Counted from the stretch's first letter, positions 46,120-55,507 are shown. The stretch is 64,000 nt of DNA from Thiodiazotropha sp040506275 (GCA_040506275.1 JBEVXD010000012.1:1-64000); one strand, 5' to 3'. The notes: generated from the sequence alone by a model not told the origin. Program-made: numbers and translations.

Positions 46120-46788
46120 ATGAAATTTCAATCCATTATTTTTCCCCTGTTTGCAGTCGCTAGCGCAACACTCCATGCTGAAACCACAGTCACACTTAAC
46201 AGTGATGCCGGTGATTATATTGGGCAGGGTGAAAGCTATGTATACACAGATGAAAATGCAGTTATCCAATACTCTCGAAATTATGATAACGGTATAACTG
46301 TACGAATCAATAACCTCCCTGATGATCCGAGCAATTGGTGGACATTCAATATTGCAGCACCGGGTAATGCTGAGATTCAGCCCGGTATATACGAGAATGC
46401 TACACGCTTCCCATTCCAAGATGTAGATGTTCCTGGTCTCTCATTTTCCGGCAATGGAAGAGGTTGTAACACTCTAACCGGTTGGTTTGAGGTGTACGAT
46501 GTTTCTTATGATGAATCTGGCGGTGTCGAATCACTAAATGTTGATTTTGAGCAGCATTGTGAAGGGGGGAGTTCTGCTCTTCATGGATCTATTAATTTTA
46601 ATACTACCACGCCCCTAGGTTCTCGTGCGGTTGGACTTGATGTCTACAAGGTGGTTTGTAATAACCGCACATCGGGTCAGCGAGTTGTTTTTAAAACTGA
46701 CAGTGCACAGTTTGACTGTAAACAAGAAGGATTACAGGTTAATGCGGGTGATAAAATACGGATAAATATACTGGGGACTGCACAGTAA
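46120..46788 (+). CDS. Secreted beta-rich protein, unknown function
   Basis: 222 residues. The start at 46120 has AAGGAG upstream and yields a clear signal peptide (MKFQSIIFPLFAVASATLHA). An earlier in-frame start at 46054 would bury it. The mature part begins with LNSDAGDYIGQGES, contains an NWWTFNIAAPGNAEIQPGIY segment and several cysteines (GRGCNTLTG, FEQHC, KVVCNN, QFDCK) that probably form disulfides, and ends with a short beta strand. No catalytic motif was recognised. It lies in a scrap-rich accessory zone next to an RHS fragment. Confidence 0.7.
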   Translation: MKFQSIIFPLFAVASATLHAETTVTLNSDAGDYIGQGESYVYTDENAVIQYSRNYDNGITVRINNLPDDPSNWWTFNIAAPGNAEIQPGIYENATRFPFQDVDVPGLSFSGNGRGCNTLTGWFEVYDVSYDESGGVESLNVDFEQHCEGGSSALHGSINFNTTTPLGSRAVGLDVYKVVCNNRTSGQRVVFKTDSAQFDCKQEGLQVNAGDKIRINILGTAQ

Positions 46789-46857
46789 TAATATTCTGGT
46801 GAAACAGTCGGGCATACAAAATGCGAGTTTACTCACTGTTGCCCGATTGTTTTATAA

Positions 46858-48012
46858 CAAATAACTTCCAAGCCAAATCAAAAAAGCGGCACCGGTCAGG
46901 ATATCAATGGAACGGAAGTAGCTCAGGGAAGTAGCCTTACACTTGCGGGCAATGTCTGGAAAAAGATCGCCTTTAACTACACGATTACCCCGAACACCAT
47001 CCTGGAGTTTGATTTTGAAAGTGGTGAGCAAGGAGAGGTTCATGGCATCGGCTTTGATACTGATGACATCATCAGTTCAGATCGAAGTTTTGAACTCTAT
47101 GGAAGCCATAATTGGGGTATCCGAGATTATAAGACTTATAATGGAAGCGGTGTCGAACATTATCAAATTTCAGTTGGAGATTACTATACAGGCCCAGTAG
47201 ATAGGATATTCTTTGTCAATGACCATGATGTCAGTGAGCCCACAGCAGAAAGTCGGTTCAGCAATATCCGGGTTTATGAAGCTGGAGAGTCCGGGGAGAT
47301 AGCGACGGGGCTGGTGTATCTGCATACGGATCATCTTGGGGCTGTTGTTAAAGCGACGGATGAAGTGCAGGCAGTGGTCTGGGATGTGGATCGGAAGCCG
47401 TTTGGGGAGAGGGAGAGTCTGGTTGGGCAGGTTGAGGTGCCTTTGGGGTTTCCTGGGCAGTACTTCGACGAAGAAACGAACAACTATTACAACTACTTCC
47501 GGGACTACGATCCAACGACAGGACGGTATCTGCAGTCTGATCCTATAGGCTTAGCGGGAGGTTTAAATACCTATGTTTATGTCAATGGAAATCCATTAAT
47601 CTATACTGATCCAAAAGGACTAGATGTTAGACGTGAAGCTACTGGCGCAGCTTGTGGATTTCATGAAAGAGTGGCTGTAGATGTGGCGGGTGGCCAGTTT
47701 GGTGTTTCATTTGGCCACAGCAGAGGTGCAGTCGGTGGGGTGGTAGATTATGTTTGCCCGAGTTGTTATGGGGATTATGATGGTGTTATATATGAAGATG
47801 GAGACCCTGCAACAGACGTACTTGATTCTATAGATACCAAACCATGTCAGGATAAAAATATCTTCAAATGGTTGTATTCGCAGATTGGTAAATCTTATTC
47901 TTATACAATTAATGGGTATAATTGCCGAGCATATTCAACTGTCATGATGATGTTAATAAGGCAAAAGTTGAATAATGGTGATTTTGATGACGGTTGTGAG
48001 TGTGAGAAGTAA
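46858..48012 (+). pseudogene. RHS/YD-repeat tip with C-terminal papain-like toxin-type domain, start lost
   Basis: The frame is open from the stop at 46855 to 48012 but has no ATG, GTG or TTG before 47314. It encodes a beta-sandwich segment (GEVHGIGFDTDD, YGSHNWGIRDY, FFVNDHDVS, SNIRVYE), then the RHS-associated core end (YLHTDHLGAVVKATD, FPGQYFDEETNNYYNYFRDY, GRYLQSDPIGLAGGLNTYVY) and the variable C-terminus after DPKGLDV. That end has HERVAVDVAGGQFGVSFGHS and INGYNCRAYSTVMMML, resembling permuted papain-like (Cys/His) domains. Most of the RHS shell is absent, so this is a displaced tip or orphan cassette. GTG at 47314 could still express a 232-residue product. Confidence 0.8.
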
Positions 48013-48032
48013 TAGTAGATAGTAGAGCTTTA

Positions 48033-48455
48033 ATGAAGAAATCGCTAATAATTGTACTAGCTACTCTTGTTTTCTTCTTTACATTGTATGTCATAGGTAC
48101 GAAGTGTTTAGTTCACGAAATAACACCTCAGCAATTGACGCGTACAGCTATTTCTGAAACTTTTTACCGAATATATTTATTTGGAAAACAACACCATAAA
48201 GTTCCTCGGTTACTTGATGAATTACCTGTTAGAAAAGGATATTTAAATCGAACATTAGATGGCTGGGGGAGGGGGCTTACGATGAGGTTTAATAGTAAAA
48301 ATCAGATGGTTCTAATGAGTTTAGGAAAAGATGGTGTGCCTGGTGGTAAAGGGGAAGATTCAGATATATTTCAACGTTATTGGTTGTTCAAACCAGATGG
48401 TAGCTTATGGATTGATGATGAGAATTGGATTTATGATGCTAGAATCTGGGAATAG
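48033..48455 (+). CDS. GspG-like small membrane protein, candidate immunity partner
   Basis: 140 residues. An N-terminal helix (SLIIVLATLVFFFTLYVIG) anchors or exports it. The C-terminal part (LDGWGRGLTMRFNSKNQMVL, then SLGKDGVPGGKGEDSDIFQ) follows the pattern of the type II secretion pseudopilin GspG calcium-binding end. It starts 20 bases after the RHS toxin-type tip, the position of an immunity gene. It has no prepilin cleavage motif and there is no type II secretion operon here, so a role as RHS immunity protein is more likely than pilin assembly. Confidence 0.6.
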   Translation: MKKSLIIVLATLVFFFTLYVIGTKCLVHEITPQQLTRTAISETFYRIYLFGKQHHKVPRLLDELPVRKGYLNRTLDGWGRGLTMRFNSKNQMVLMSLGKDGVPGGKGEDSDIFQRYWLFKPDGSLWIDDENWIYDARIWE

Positions 48456-48457
48456 AA

Positions 48458-48546
48458 GAATAGTCGGGGACATCCATAAAACGAAAGGGGCCATAGAATA
48501 GTCGGGGACATCCATAAAACGGGGAAATACCGGGACAGCCATCATT
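48458..48546. repeat. Left flank repeats of the REP transposase element
   Basis: Two direct copies of GAATAGTCGGGGACATCCAT(AAAACG) at 48458-48483 and 48496-48521, then ACCGGGACAGCCATCATT at 48529-48546. The last is the reverse complement of the unit repeated four times on the right flank. Confidence 0.9.
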
Positions 48547-48615
48547 TGAAAAGAACAATTAGGTGAGTTAAAGTCAGGCCATTACATGGAATGTAAACAA
48601 GCCAAGGAGAAGGCA

Positions 48616-49638
48616 ATGACGATATCGCGCAAGCAACAGATCTGTCTTGAAGAAACCCTTTACTACCACTGCGTATCCCGTTGTGTACGCCGAGCATTTC
48701 TGTGTGGTGAAGATGAGTTAACAGGTCGTAGCTATGAACATCGCCGAGACTGGGTAGTCGATCAACTCAAACAGCTCACGGAAGTATTTGCAATTGGCAT
48801 CTGCGCCTACGCCGTGATGCACAATCACAACCATATAGTAGTAAAGGTCGATCAATCTTCTGCCTTGGCCTGGAGTAATGATGAAGTCATATCCAGATGG
48901 ACAAGCCTTTACCATCCGAGCGCTATAGTGGCACGATATCTTGAAGGGATTAAGCTATCAAAAGCAGAAAAAAGGGTAGTCTCAGAAGATATCGAGAAAT
49001 GGCGACATAGACTTTATGACATCAGCTGGTTTATGCGCAATCTGAATGAGAGTATCGCCCGAAGAGCAAATGAAGAAGATGGTTGTACAGGACGTTTTTG
49101 GGAGGGTAGGTTTAAAAGCCAGGCCTTACTGGATGATGCGGCACTTTTCACCTGTATGAGCTATGTTGATCTTAATCCTATACGGGCAGGAATAGCCGAA
49201 ACCCCTGAAAACTCAGAATTCACCTCGATACAAGAACGTATCAGAACCTATCATCAAACACTCAAGCAGACAGGTAGCAAAAAGAAAGCACAAATTGACC
49301 CGCCAAAGGGATTAGTGTCGTTTACAGGTGGTGAGCATCAAGAAAAACAAAATGGTTTATGTTTCAGCCTATCTGACTATTTTCAATTAACTGATTGGGC
49401 AGGCCGGGCAATAAGAGAAGATAAATCATTTGCAATACCCTCACATTTATCACCTATCCTGGAACGGCTTAGTATTGATTCAGAAGCATGGCTGGATACT
49501 GTGCGAAACTACAACAAAAACAACAACACAGTCGTGGGCACACGAGCGGGAATCAAAAAATACAGTGAAGCCTTGGGTAGAAAGTGGTTTTGTTCAACAA
49601 GAATATCCTCACAACTTTATAGATCTCCTATCACCTGA
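48616..49638 (+). CDS. REP-associated tyrosine transposase (Y1_Tnp, RAYT)
   Basis: 340 residues of the IS200-like Y1 family that handles single-stranded REP hairpins. Motifs are LEETLYYHCVSRCVRRAFLC, the metal-binding HxH in AVMHNHNHIVVKV, GRFWEGRFKSQALLDDAAL, and the Tyr-bearing YVDLNPIRAGIAE. The start at 48616 follows CCAAGGAGAAGG; a frame start at 48586 lacks a site. It is flanked by its own REP-type units on both sides. The last 20 residues may reflect a late frameshift, since homologues usually continue differently after RKWF. Confidence 0.9.
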   Translation: MTISRKQQICLEETLYYHCVSRCVRRAFLCGEDELTGRSYEHRRDWVVDQLKQLTEVFAIGICAYAVMHNHNHIVVKVDQSSALAWSNDEVISRWTSLYHPSAIVARYLEGIKLSKAEKRVVSEDIEKWRHRLYDISWFMRNLNESIARRANEEDGCTGRFWEGRFKSQALLDDAALFTCMSYVDLNPIRAGIAETPENSEFTSIQERIRTYHQTLKQTGSKKKAQIDPPKGLVSFTGGEHQEKQNGLCFSLSDYFQLTDWAGRAIREDKSFAIPSHLSPILERLSIDSEAWLDTVRNYNKNNNTVVGTRAGIKKYSEALGRKWFCSTRISSQLYRSPIT

Positions 49639-49832
49639 ATTAGTTTCAAAAACTTGCGACAGGCAAAACCATTTTTTGAAGAAGTGGTATGCGACATATT
49701 GCCCTGAATATAATAATTCGTACCGTTTGCTATAGAAGTTCAGCGTTTTCTATTTTAGCCAATTCTGCAAGTAAATCTTGTCACCCGTGAGGACTGCAAG
49801 TCTTGAATCTGGGGAGTAATTAGGTGACTATA

Positions 49833-49957
49833 AATGATGGCTGTCCCGATCTCATGGTGCCGTGAATGATGGCTGTCCCGATCTCAATCCCTTGTAAATG
49901 ATGGCTGTCCCGATCTCACCCATTTGGTGACTATGAATGATGGCTGTCCCGATCTCA
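49833..49957. repeat. Array of four REP units after the transposase
   Basis: Four copies of AATGATGGCTGTCCCGATCT(CA) start at 49833, 49865, 49897 and 49936 (spacings 32, 32 and 39). The inverted unit lies left of the transposase at 48529. They are the likely recognition sites of the transposase. Confidence 0.92.
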
Positions 49958-50942
49958 CCAAGTATTTGGTGGAGCATGTCAAGACCTTTATTCAATTGAA
50001 TATTTAAACCTGAGAACCGTTTCGCAGTTGTGGATTACTTGGGAACTTGATACCTATATCGGTTTGATTCAAACACCTATTGAAGTCAAGATGTTGGCAG
50101 AATGTATAACTACGACGGATTTACTGTTTCAGGCTAGATATTGAATGTGCCAATTGAGGTCATAAGGCATTTTTTCTTATCACTGATATGGAAAATAGAG
50201 AAGGATTGCCATCTGATAGCGAGTTGACCCAGTATGCCACGCAATTATTTAAGCAAAGCTCGTATCTAACCCGGGCATCTGTGCGTGCTGAGCAATTGGA
50301 CTGCTATGCTGTAATAGATCGATCTATAGTGGGGCAGAGGCGACTATTGAGTTTTATGAAAAATCGGTGGACATAATTTCGAGAGTAAATGTGATTTGAA
50401 GCTATCTGTCATCGATTATCTGGGTGTAGGGCTCTACTGAGCGGGATAGTAATATATTAGTTTGGAATGGTTTTCAGGGTTGTTTGAAGTTGTTTTTGAT
50501 GTGGATGTTTTTACTTTAGCAGTCAGTTTAGTTGGGATAAGTATGACAATATTTTTTTATCTTGTAAGCGAATAGGGTATCTATTAGATCCATAAACTGA
50601 AGTGTTTTGATGCAATTCAGCCTGATGGCTCATGTCTCATCACTTCTGATTCGCGAAGTATGGTATTGATAAAGAACTCTTGTAATTGTCTAACTTGCCA
50701 ACTAGAGGCGGCTATCTTAGTGATAAAGGAAAAAGATAGATCGTAATGATGATGGATTTTACCTTTCTCGATTTCACTCTTTTGTTGGCATCCTGCTATG
50801 CAAAATGATATTTGGTTGCAAATATCTTTAGTTCACGGGTTGATCGGATGCACTGAAAATACCCTTCAGGTTTTAGCTCCTCGAGACTTAGACAGTGATG
50901 ACGAATAGGCTTTCTTAGATAGAAAACAGATGGAGGTGCCTT
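49958..50942. other. Long gene-poor stretch
   Basis: Nearly 1 kb of AT-rich sequence between the REP array and the DUF3365 gene. A 62-codon frame at 50188-50376 has no ribosome site or recognisable motif. Nothing else is supported. Confidence 0.4.
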
Positions 50943-51848
50943 GTGGCGCATGAAGCTTTGCCTGGAAGATCAGTTTTAAGTACATTTCACAGAGTTTTGG
51001 GATTGACCTACTTAGTTAGTGTGTTGGCGGTTATCCCGGTTATCTATCTAATGACCCAGAGTGAGTTGTATTCACAGGCCAATAAAGAGCTAAAACTTAT
51101 GGTCGACGTTGTACGTTCTGCTCGAGCCATAGTTAGGAAAGAGACCCGACCGCACTTCCTTCCAAAGGGAGAGTTCTTTCCCCCAGTCGTCTCATCTACT
51201 GTGATGGCTAAGACACTTGCATCCTATCTAAAGGAATTACAGCCGAGCTATTTGATTCGTATGGTCAGCGATAACCCGCTAAATGAGGAAAATAGACCCG
51301 AAGGGCTTGAGTTGAAAGTTCTGCAAACACTTCGTCACGATCGAACTGATACGCTTGAGCTTTCAGGTGATATACGAGGCCGTAAATATTTAATTTCTGC
51401 AGCTGTATCAAAGGTCAAGGATGGATGTCTGATATGCCATGGAGATCCGGAGACAGCACCAGTAGAGATTACAGATAAATATGGAAAATCATCTGGTTTT
51501 GGGTGGGAAACGGGTACTACTATCGGTGCCAGTCTTGTAGGAGTGCCCATAGCTAACCTCAATATTGAGGTACTTAAGCGCTCAGTCATCGTTATTGGGA
51601 TAATCACAGTGCTATTTGCAATTGTACTACTGGTACTAAATAGAGTGGTAGAGAAGACTATTATCCAGCCAATTCTGGAGATTACCGATACTGCCAAGGC
51701 TGTTAGCTTGGGACGTAGTAATCAACCGCTCGTTTCTGATCGTGATGATGAAATCGGAGCCTTAACAAGAGCATTCGAGTTAATGCGGCGAAGCATCAAT
51801 ATAGCTAGCAAACATCTAGCTAAGGCAAATAGATCGCAAAACAGATGA
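50943..51848 (+). CDS. DUF3365 (Tll0287-like) heme sensor protein with HAMP domain
   Basis: 301 residues, GTG start after GGAGGT. Helix 1 lies near 15-37. A periplasmic DUF3365 domain follows with RPEGLELKVLQTLRHDRT and the c-type heme site DGCLICHGDPETAP (CxxCH). Helix 2 is near 210-232, then a HAMP linker (IIQPILEITDTAKAVSLG, with DEIGALTRAFELM) at the C-terminus. There is no kinase or methyl-accepting domain. It overlaps the next gene by four bases, so the pair probably form a redox- or gas-sensing relay. Confidence 0.87.
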   Translation: MAHEALPGRSVLSTFHRVLGLTYLVSVLAVIPVIYLMTQSELYSQANKELKLMVDVVRSARAIVRKETRPHFLPKGEFFPPVVSSTVMAKTLASYLKELQPSYLIRMVSDNPLNEENRPEGLELKVLQTLRHDRTDTLELSGDIRGRKYLISAAVSKVKDGCLICHGDPETAPVEITDKYGKSSGFGWETGTTIGASLVGVPIANLNIEVLKRSVIVIGIITVLFAIVLLVLNRVVEKTIIQPILEITDTAKAVSLGRSNQPLVSDRDDEIGALTRAFELMRRSINIASKHLAKANRSQNR

Positions 51849-52432
51849 GTTCCGCATACCTGACACTTCCAGAAATAGTCAATGAGCTTCGTTCACTGAC
51901 TGTTGCAAAGGCAACAGGAACCTTTTTTATAGTAAGTGATGAGAAGCACTCCGCAATGATTGGCTTTGAGAGAGGCCAGCTCGTTGGATTGCAGTGCCGA
52001 TTACGTTCTGGCGAAAAGGCGATACCCCTGATAGCCGGTATCAAACGAGGATCTTGTCGTTTCGATAGCGGTCAAAACTATATCCGGAAGATGGATCTTG
52101 TTGATGACAATGAAGATATCTTTCAGAGCATCTTGTCTGCCCAAGAACAGAGTAAAGGGGGTGATTCTGGTTCAGTATTACCTTCAGCACCTAAAAGAGA
52201 GGTAAGCAGCGCAGCTAAACAGACGAAGGGTCTTTCAATAACACCTGATCAACGATTAGAGATCAGTCAGCTATTAAGTGAAGAGTTGGGACCCATGGGA
52301 AATATGGTCTTGAATTCCATTGAAAACTGTACCGACTTGCATGGGGTAGAATCTGTAATTAATGAAAATGCAAGTGGGTTAGGTATTGAAGATATGTTGG
52401 TTAGAAAAATAGAGACTATTTTGAAACTTTAA
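51845..52432 (+). CDS. DUF4388-like cytosolic partner of the heme sensor
   Basis: 195 residues. The N-terminus (NELRSLTVAKATGTFFIVSD, then MIGFERGQLVGLQC and FDSGQNYIR) follows the DUF4388/PATAN pattern found in signalling proteins such as those linked to type IV pili and gliding. A Ser/Lys-rich linker leads to a helical C-terminus (SQLLSEELGPMGNMVL). It is translationally coupled to the DUF3365 gene. The role is inferred as downstream adaptor. Confidence 0.65.
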   Translation: MSSAYLTLPEIVNELRSLTVAKATGTFFIVSDEKHSAMIGFERGQLVGLQCRLRSGEKAIPLIAGIKRGSCRFDSGQNYIRKMDLVDDNEDIFQSILSAQEQSKGGDSGSVLPSAPKREVSSAAKQTKGLSITPDQRLEISQLLSEELGPMGNMVLNSIENCTDLHGVESVINENASGLGIEDMLVRKIETILKL

Positions 52433-52595
52433 TAGTTAATTCAATCTTATTCGTGCTGGGTCAGTAGAGTCCTGTCTATGCAGGGTAGTGGCGCAAATAG
52501 TCAGATGGCGGTCTATTTTAGCGCTTGTATTAGTTTCAATAGTTATAGATTGGATGGGTGTCTGGTTAGAGTGGGTTAATAATGATGCTCTATAA

Positions 52596-52627
52596 CCAAA
52601 ACACCCCGCAAAGTAGCGGGGTGTTGG
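52596..52627. terminator. Bidirectional terminator-like hairpin between convergent genes
   Basis: CCAAAACACCCCGC pairs with GCGGGGTGTTGG around AAAGTA. It lies between the convergent DUF4388-like and rhodanese genes. The stem is strong but the T-runs are short. Confidence 0.65.
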
Positions 52628-52649
52628 TAAGTTTAGCCTGATACTCAGA

Positions 52650-53393
52650 CTACTCGACTGGAGTGAGCGTCAGTAACTCATATTGATCCGGATCGTTCAA
52701 ATAGGCATTTCGATAAGTGACTTTGGTGCTCCAGGGCAACTGTTGAAAGTTACGCCATCCATCCTTGTCAGGGTTGCTGTCATTTCTTTCCAGATAGACA
52801 TCGGCTGAGTCGCTATCCATTTCACCATTATTGTTCAGATCCAGTGAGATAGGCGTGCCAGTACTATCCACAAGGATGGTGCCGCCGTCATATGCGTATT
52901 TATACTGACCGACGAACCCTTCCCAGATATTCCTTACATTGGTAAAAGCTGGGCCGTCGATACCATACTCAGAGGGGTTGGCCAGAACATTCGCAGCACT
53001 GATACTTCTTGATCCTGTTCTGCAGAGTGTCATGATAAGGCGGCTAGTATCACCCTGTGCCAAGTTATAGACCTCCCAGTAGAATGTTGCTTCAGATTGA
53101 GCTTCACATGATAAGCAGACTCTTGGGTAAGGTACGTTGTTACTACGGTTGGGATGACCAGCTGCAAACTCCTCCATTGAGCGTACATCCACGAGGAGTG
53201 CTCTTGCCCCACGATGACCATGTCGGCCATAAAAGTGACCTCGAGATTTTAGTTCCTGATTCGCCTGAGCCGCACTGATTTCCGAATGGTAAAGTCGATC
53301 CCTAAAGTAGCGATTCCCGTCAGCCAGTATGTCAGATGTAATTGATACTGATAGAAGTGTTGCTATGAATCCCATGGATTTAATTAATGTCAT
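52650..53393 (-). CDS. Exported rhodanese-domain protein
   Basis: 247 residues with a signal peptide (SMGFIATLLSVSITSDILA). The rhodanese fold shows ALLVDVRSMEEFAAGHPNRS and the active-site loop LCRTGSRSISAANVL, whose Cys would carry persulfide. An inserted CLSC pair lies between. The C-terminus has an EF-hand-like LDLNNNGEMDSDSAD acidic loop that may bind calcium. It would move sulfane sulfur in the periplasm. ATG at 53393 is preferred; 53408 is also in frame. Confidence 0.85.
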   Translation of the reverse strand: MTLIKSMGFIATLLSVSITSDILADGNRYFRDRLYHSEISAAQANQELKSRGHFYGRHGHRGARALLVDVRSMEEFAAGHPNRSNNVPYPRVCLSCEAQSEATFYWEVYNLAQGDTSRLIMTLCRTGSRSISAANVLANPSEYGIDGPAFTNVRNIWEGFVGQYKYAYDGGTILVDSTGTPISLDLNNNGEMDSDSADVYLERNDSNPDKDGWRNFQQLPWSTKVTYRNAYLNDPDQYELLTLTPVE

Positions 53394-53669
53394 GTTCTCT
53401 CCGTACATTTATGTCGACAGTCGACAAAGTCTGATCCTAGATTTGTGCTTTGATAAGTCAGTTATGTGTTGTTAGAAGTCAATGCTGTTATCTATTTATA
53501 TGATTGTTGGGTGTTGGGGAAAATGATTCTTTATCTAAACAAATTATGATCCTATATTAGGAGGAGTGCGGTGAAAATGAACAGAGTCACATTTTGTAAG
53601 TCTTGCCTCAGAGAGGACGACATAAATCATCAACAGTTATTCTGTTCAAACGTGGTATCGTAGTACTGG

Positions 53670-53755
53670 CACCAGGGCAGTCATCATTTAAAAAGCACAT
53701 TTAGGTTGGTTTGATTTGGTCATATATGGAATGTAACTGAGCTAAGGAGCAGAGC
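53670..53755 (+). mobile_element. Second decayed left end of a REP transposase element
   Basis: ACCAGGGCAGTCATCATTTA, AAAAGCACATTTAGGT, TATGGAATGTAA and CTAAGGAGCAGA follow the same order as the blocks left of the intact transposase (48529-48615) and of the remnant at 19620. No transposase frame follows. Confidence 0.7.
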
Positions 53756-53931
53756 AGGCTTAGTTAGACTATTCAAATCTGAATCAATATGGAGGCTGGA
53801 TAGAAAAGGCACCCACACTTAAAAGCTGATTATGAATGGGCGTCTTGACTAAATTGCATTACATATACTCTTACACCTGAACCATACAAAATGGACGTTT
53901 AAGGAATTATAATCGATCGAAAGGAGTCACA

Positions 53932-54411
53932 ATGAAAAACACAATTCTTTTTTTATTTACAATGTGTTCAGTATTTAGCCTGATAGCAGAAGAATCCAAT
54001 CAGGAGATTGATGTGCCTATGATAGATGAAGCTGAGGAAAGCTCATCATTAATGCCAACCTATGGTAACTGGTGTGGTTTAAATCACCCTAAGAGCCCTG
54101 AAAACGCAGGCGACCCAATCGACATATTGGATGGAATATGTAAACAGCACGACATATGTTATTTGGAGAGAGGTCATATGGATTGTGGATGTGACAGTGA
54201 ATTTAATGAATCGGTCGTTTTAAATATTAATAAATTCACGAGATCAGAAAAACTATTTGCTAGGACATTTAGGATTTACTTCAGAGGCTCACCTTGTTAT
54301 GGCGATCAAAAAGATAAGATCGCACCAACAAGAGTATTTACAACTATCGCTGAGAAAACTAATGCAAGGACCAGGCAGATACTAAATAGGGCAGAAAGCA
54401 GTGTTGAGTAA
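53932..54411 (+). CDS. Secreted phospholipase A2-like protein
   Basis: 159 residues. A signal peptide (ILFLFTMCSVFSLIAEE) is followed by a short acidic spacer and the PLA2 core: calcium loop YGNWCG, then the helix DGICKQHDICYLERG with the catalytic His-Asp pair, and DCGCDSEF. Six cysteines in the expected spacing support disulfides. Such enzymes hydrolyse the sn-2 acyl chain of phospholipids. AAAGGAG lies six bases before the start. It is isolated, with no chaperone or immunity gene evident. It could be a host- or competitor-directed lipase. Confidence 0.85.
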   Translation: MKNTILFLFTMCSVFSLIAEESNQEIDVPMIDEAEESSSLMPTYGNWCGLNHPKSPENAGDPIDILDGICKQHDICYLERGHMDCGCDSEFNESVVLNINKFTRSEKLFARTFRIYFRGSPCYGDQKDKIAPTRVFTTIAEKTNARTRQILNRAESSVE

Positions 54412-54752
54412 GATGTATAGAATTAGGGAATATCTCTAACGCTAGATAATTATAAAAGTTGAATCAACATGGAGTTTGAAGTGACAAAATACACTTTGAT
54501 ACTAGTGAGCTTGATTGAATTGAGGTGAATCCTACACTTGTCAAAGCTTTAAGTATCAGCCTCAATAAGTACTAAAAGATTGAATGAATGTTCGGATATA
54601 CTCGCAATGGTAATTGTGGCTAAGTAGCCATGACGAGCAATTAATAAAGGAAACTCTGAACCACCCAATTTTCTATCTGAACTGAATAATATTGTTCTGA
54701 TTCAGAGTTTCTTGTCGCACTGAACCTACCTATTAAGGTACCCGGTTAGTAA
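54412..54752. other. Intergenic region between phospholipase and slipin genes
   Basis: About 340 bases between convergent genes. No gene, clear terminator or repeat recognised. Confidence 0.35.
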
Positions 54753-55505
54753 TTACACTTCTTTTTTCTTAAGAAGCGGCTCCAGCAGATCGATCGGCAG
54801 TGGAAAGACAAGGGTGTGACTCTTGTCGCCTGCGATCTCAGTCAAGGTCTCCATGTATCTAAGCTGAATTGCCTGGGGTTGCTCTGCGAGAATCTTAGCT
54901 GCTTCTACAAGTTTTTCCGCAGCCTGCTGCTCACCTTCTGCATGGATTACCTTAGCGCGTCTTGCTCGCTCAGCCTCGGCTTGGCGTGCAATCGCTCGGA
55001 TCATGCTGTCATCCAGGTCTACATGCTTGATCTCCACATTCGAGACCTTGATCCCCCAGGTATCGGTCTGTTGATCAAGAATGCTTCTAACATCGTTGTT
55101 GAGACGCTCACGCTCAGCAAGCATCTCATCCAACTCATGCTGCCCGAGTACGGAACGCAGCGTAGTCTGTGCCAGCTGACTGGTAGCCACCATATAATCC
55201 TCTACTTGAATGATTGCCCGTTCTGGATCAAGCACGCGGAAGTAGACCACGGCATTGACCTTCACCGATACATTATCTCGGGATATCACGTCCTGAGAGG
55301 GTACATCGAGAACGATGGTTCGCAGGTCAACTCTGACGAACTGTTGGATGATCGGGATAATGATGATCAAGCCTGGTCCTTTGACCCGCCAGAAGCGTCC
55401 CAACATAAACACCACGCCTCTTTCATACTCACGGAGAATTTTCAGTGCTGAGGCTAAGAAGGCAAATATTAGAAAAAGAATAGTCGCATAGAAATAGAGC
55501 GTCAT
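54753..55505 (-). CDS. Slipin (stomatin-like SPFH protein)
   Basis: 250 residues. An N-terminal membrane helix (LYFYATILFLIFAFLASAL) is followed by the SPFH domain: EYERGVVFMLGRFWRVKGPG, VPSQDVISRDNVSVKVNAVV, and ATSQLAQTTLRSVLGQHELD. An Ala/Glu-rich coiled coil (ARQAEAERARRAKVIHAEGE) ends in LVFPLPIDLL. It forms oligomeric scaffolds in lipid microdomains and is cut or partnered by NfeD proteases. Two bases separate it from the upstream nfeD gene, the conserved arrangement. Confidence 0.96.
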   Translation of the reverse strand: MTLYFYATILFLIFAFLASALKILREYERGVVFMLGRFWRVKGPGLIIIIPIIQQFVRVDLRTIVLDVPSQDVISRDNVSVKVNAVVYFRVLDPERAIIQVEDYMVATSQLAQTTLRSVLGQHELDEMLAERERLNNDVRSILDQQTDTWGIKVSNVEIKHVDLDDSMIRAIARQAEAERARRAKVIHAEGEQQAAEKLVEAAKILAEQPQAIQLRYMETLTEIAGDKSHTLVFPLPIDLLEPLLKKKEV

Positions 55506-55507
55506 AA

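Noticed and set aside
49833..49957. CRISPR-like array of four 22-base repeats
   Set aside because: Spacers are only 10-17 bases, the unit also occurs inverted on the other side of a REP transposase, and no cas gene is near. It is a REP array.
50188..50376. 62-codon frame in the gap before the heme sensor
   Set aside because: No ribosome site or motif; likely chance.
54816..55451. 211-codon frame opposite the slipin gene
   Set aside because: It lies fully antisense to a well-supported SPFH protein and has no recognisable motif; shadow of its codon bias.
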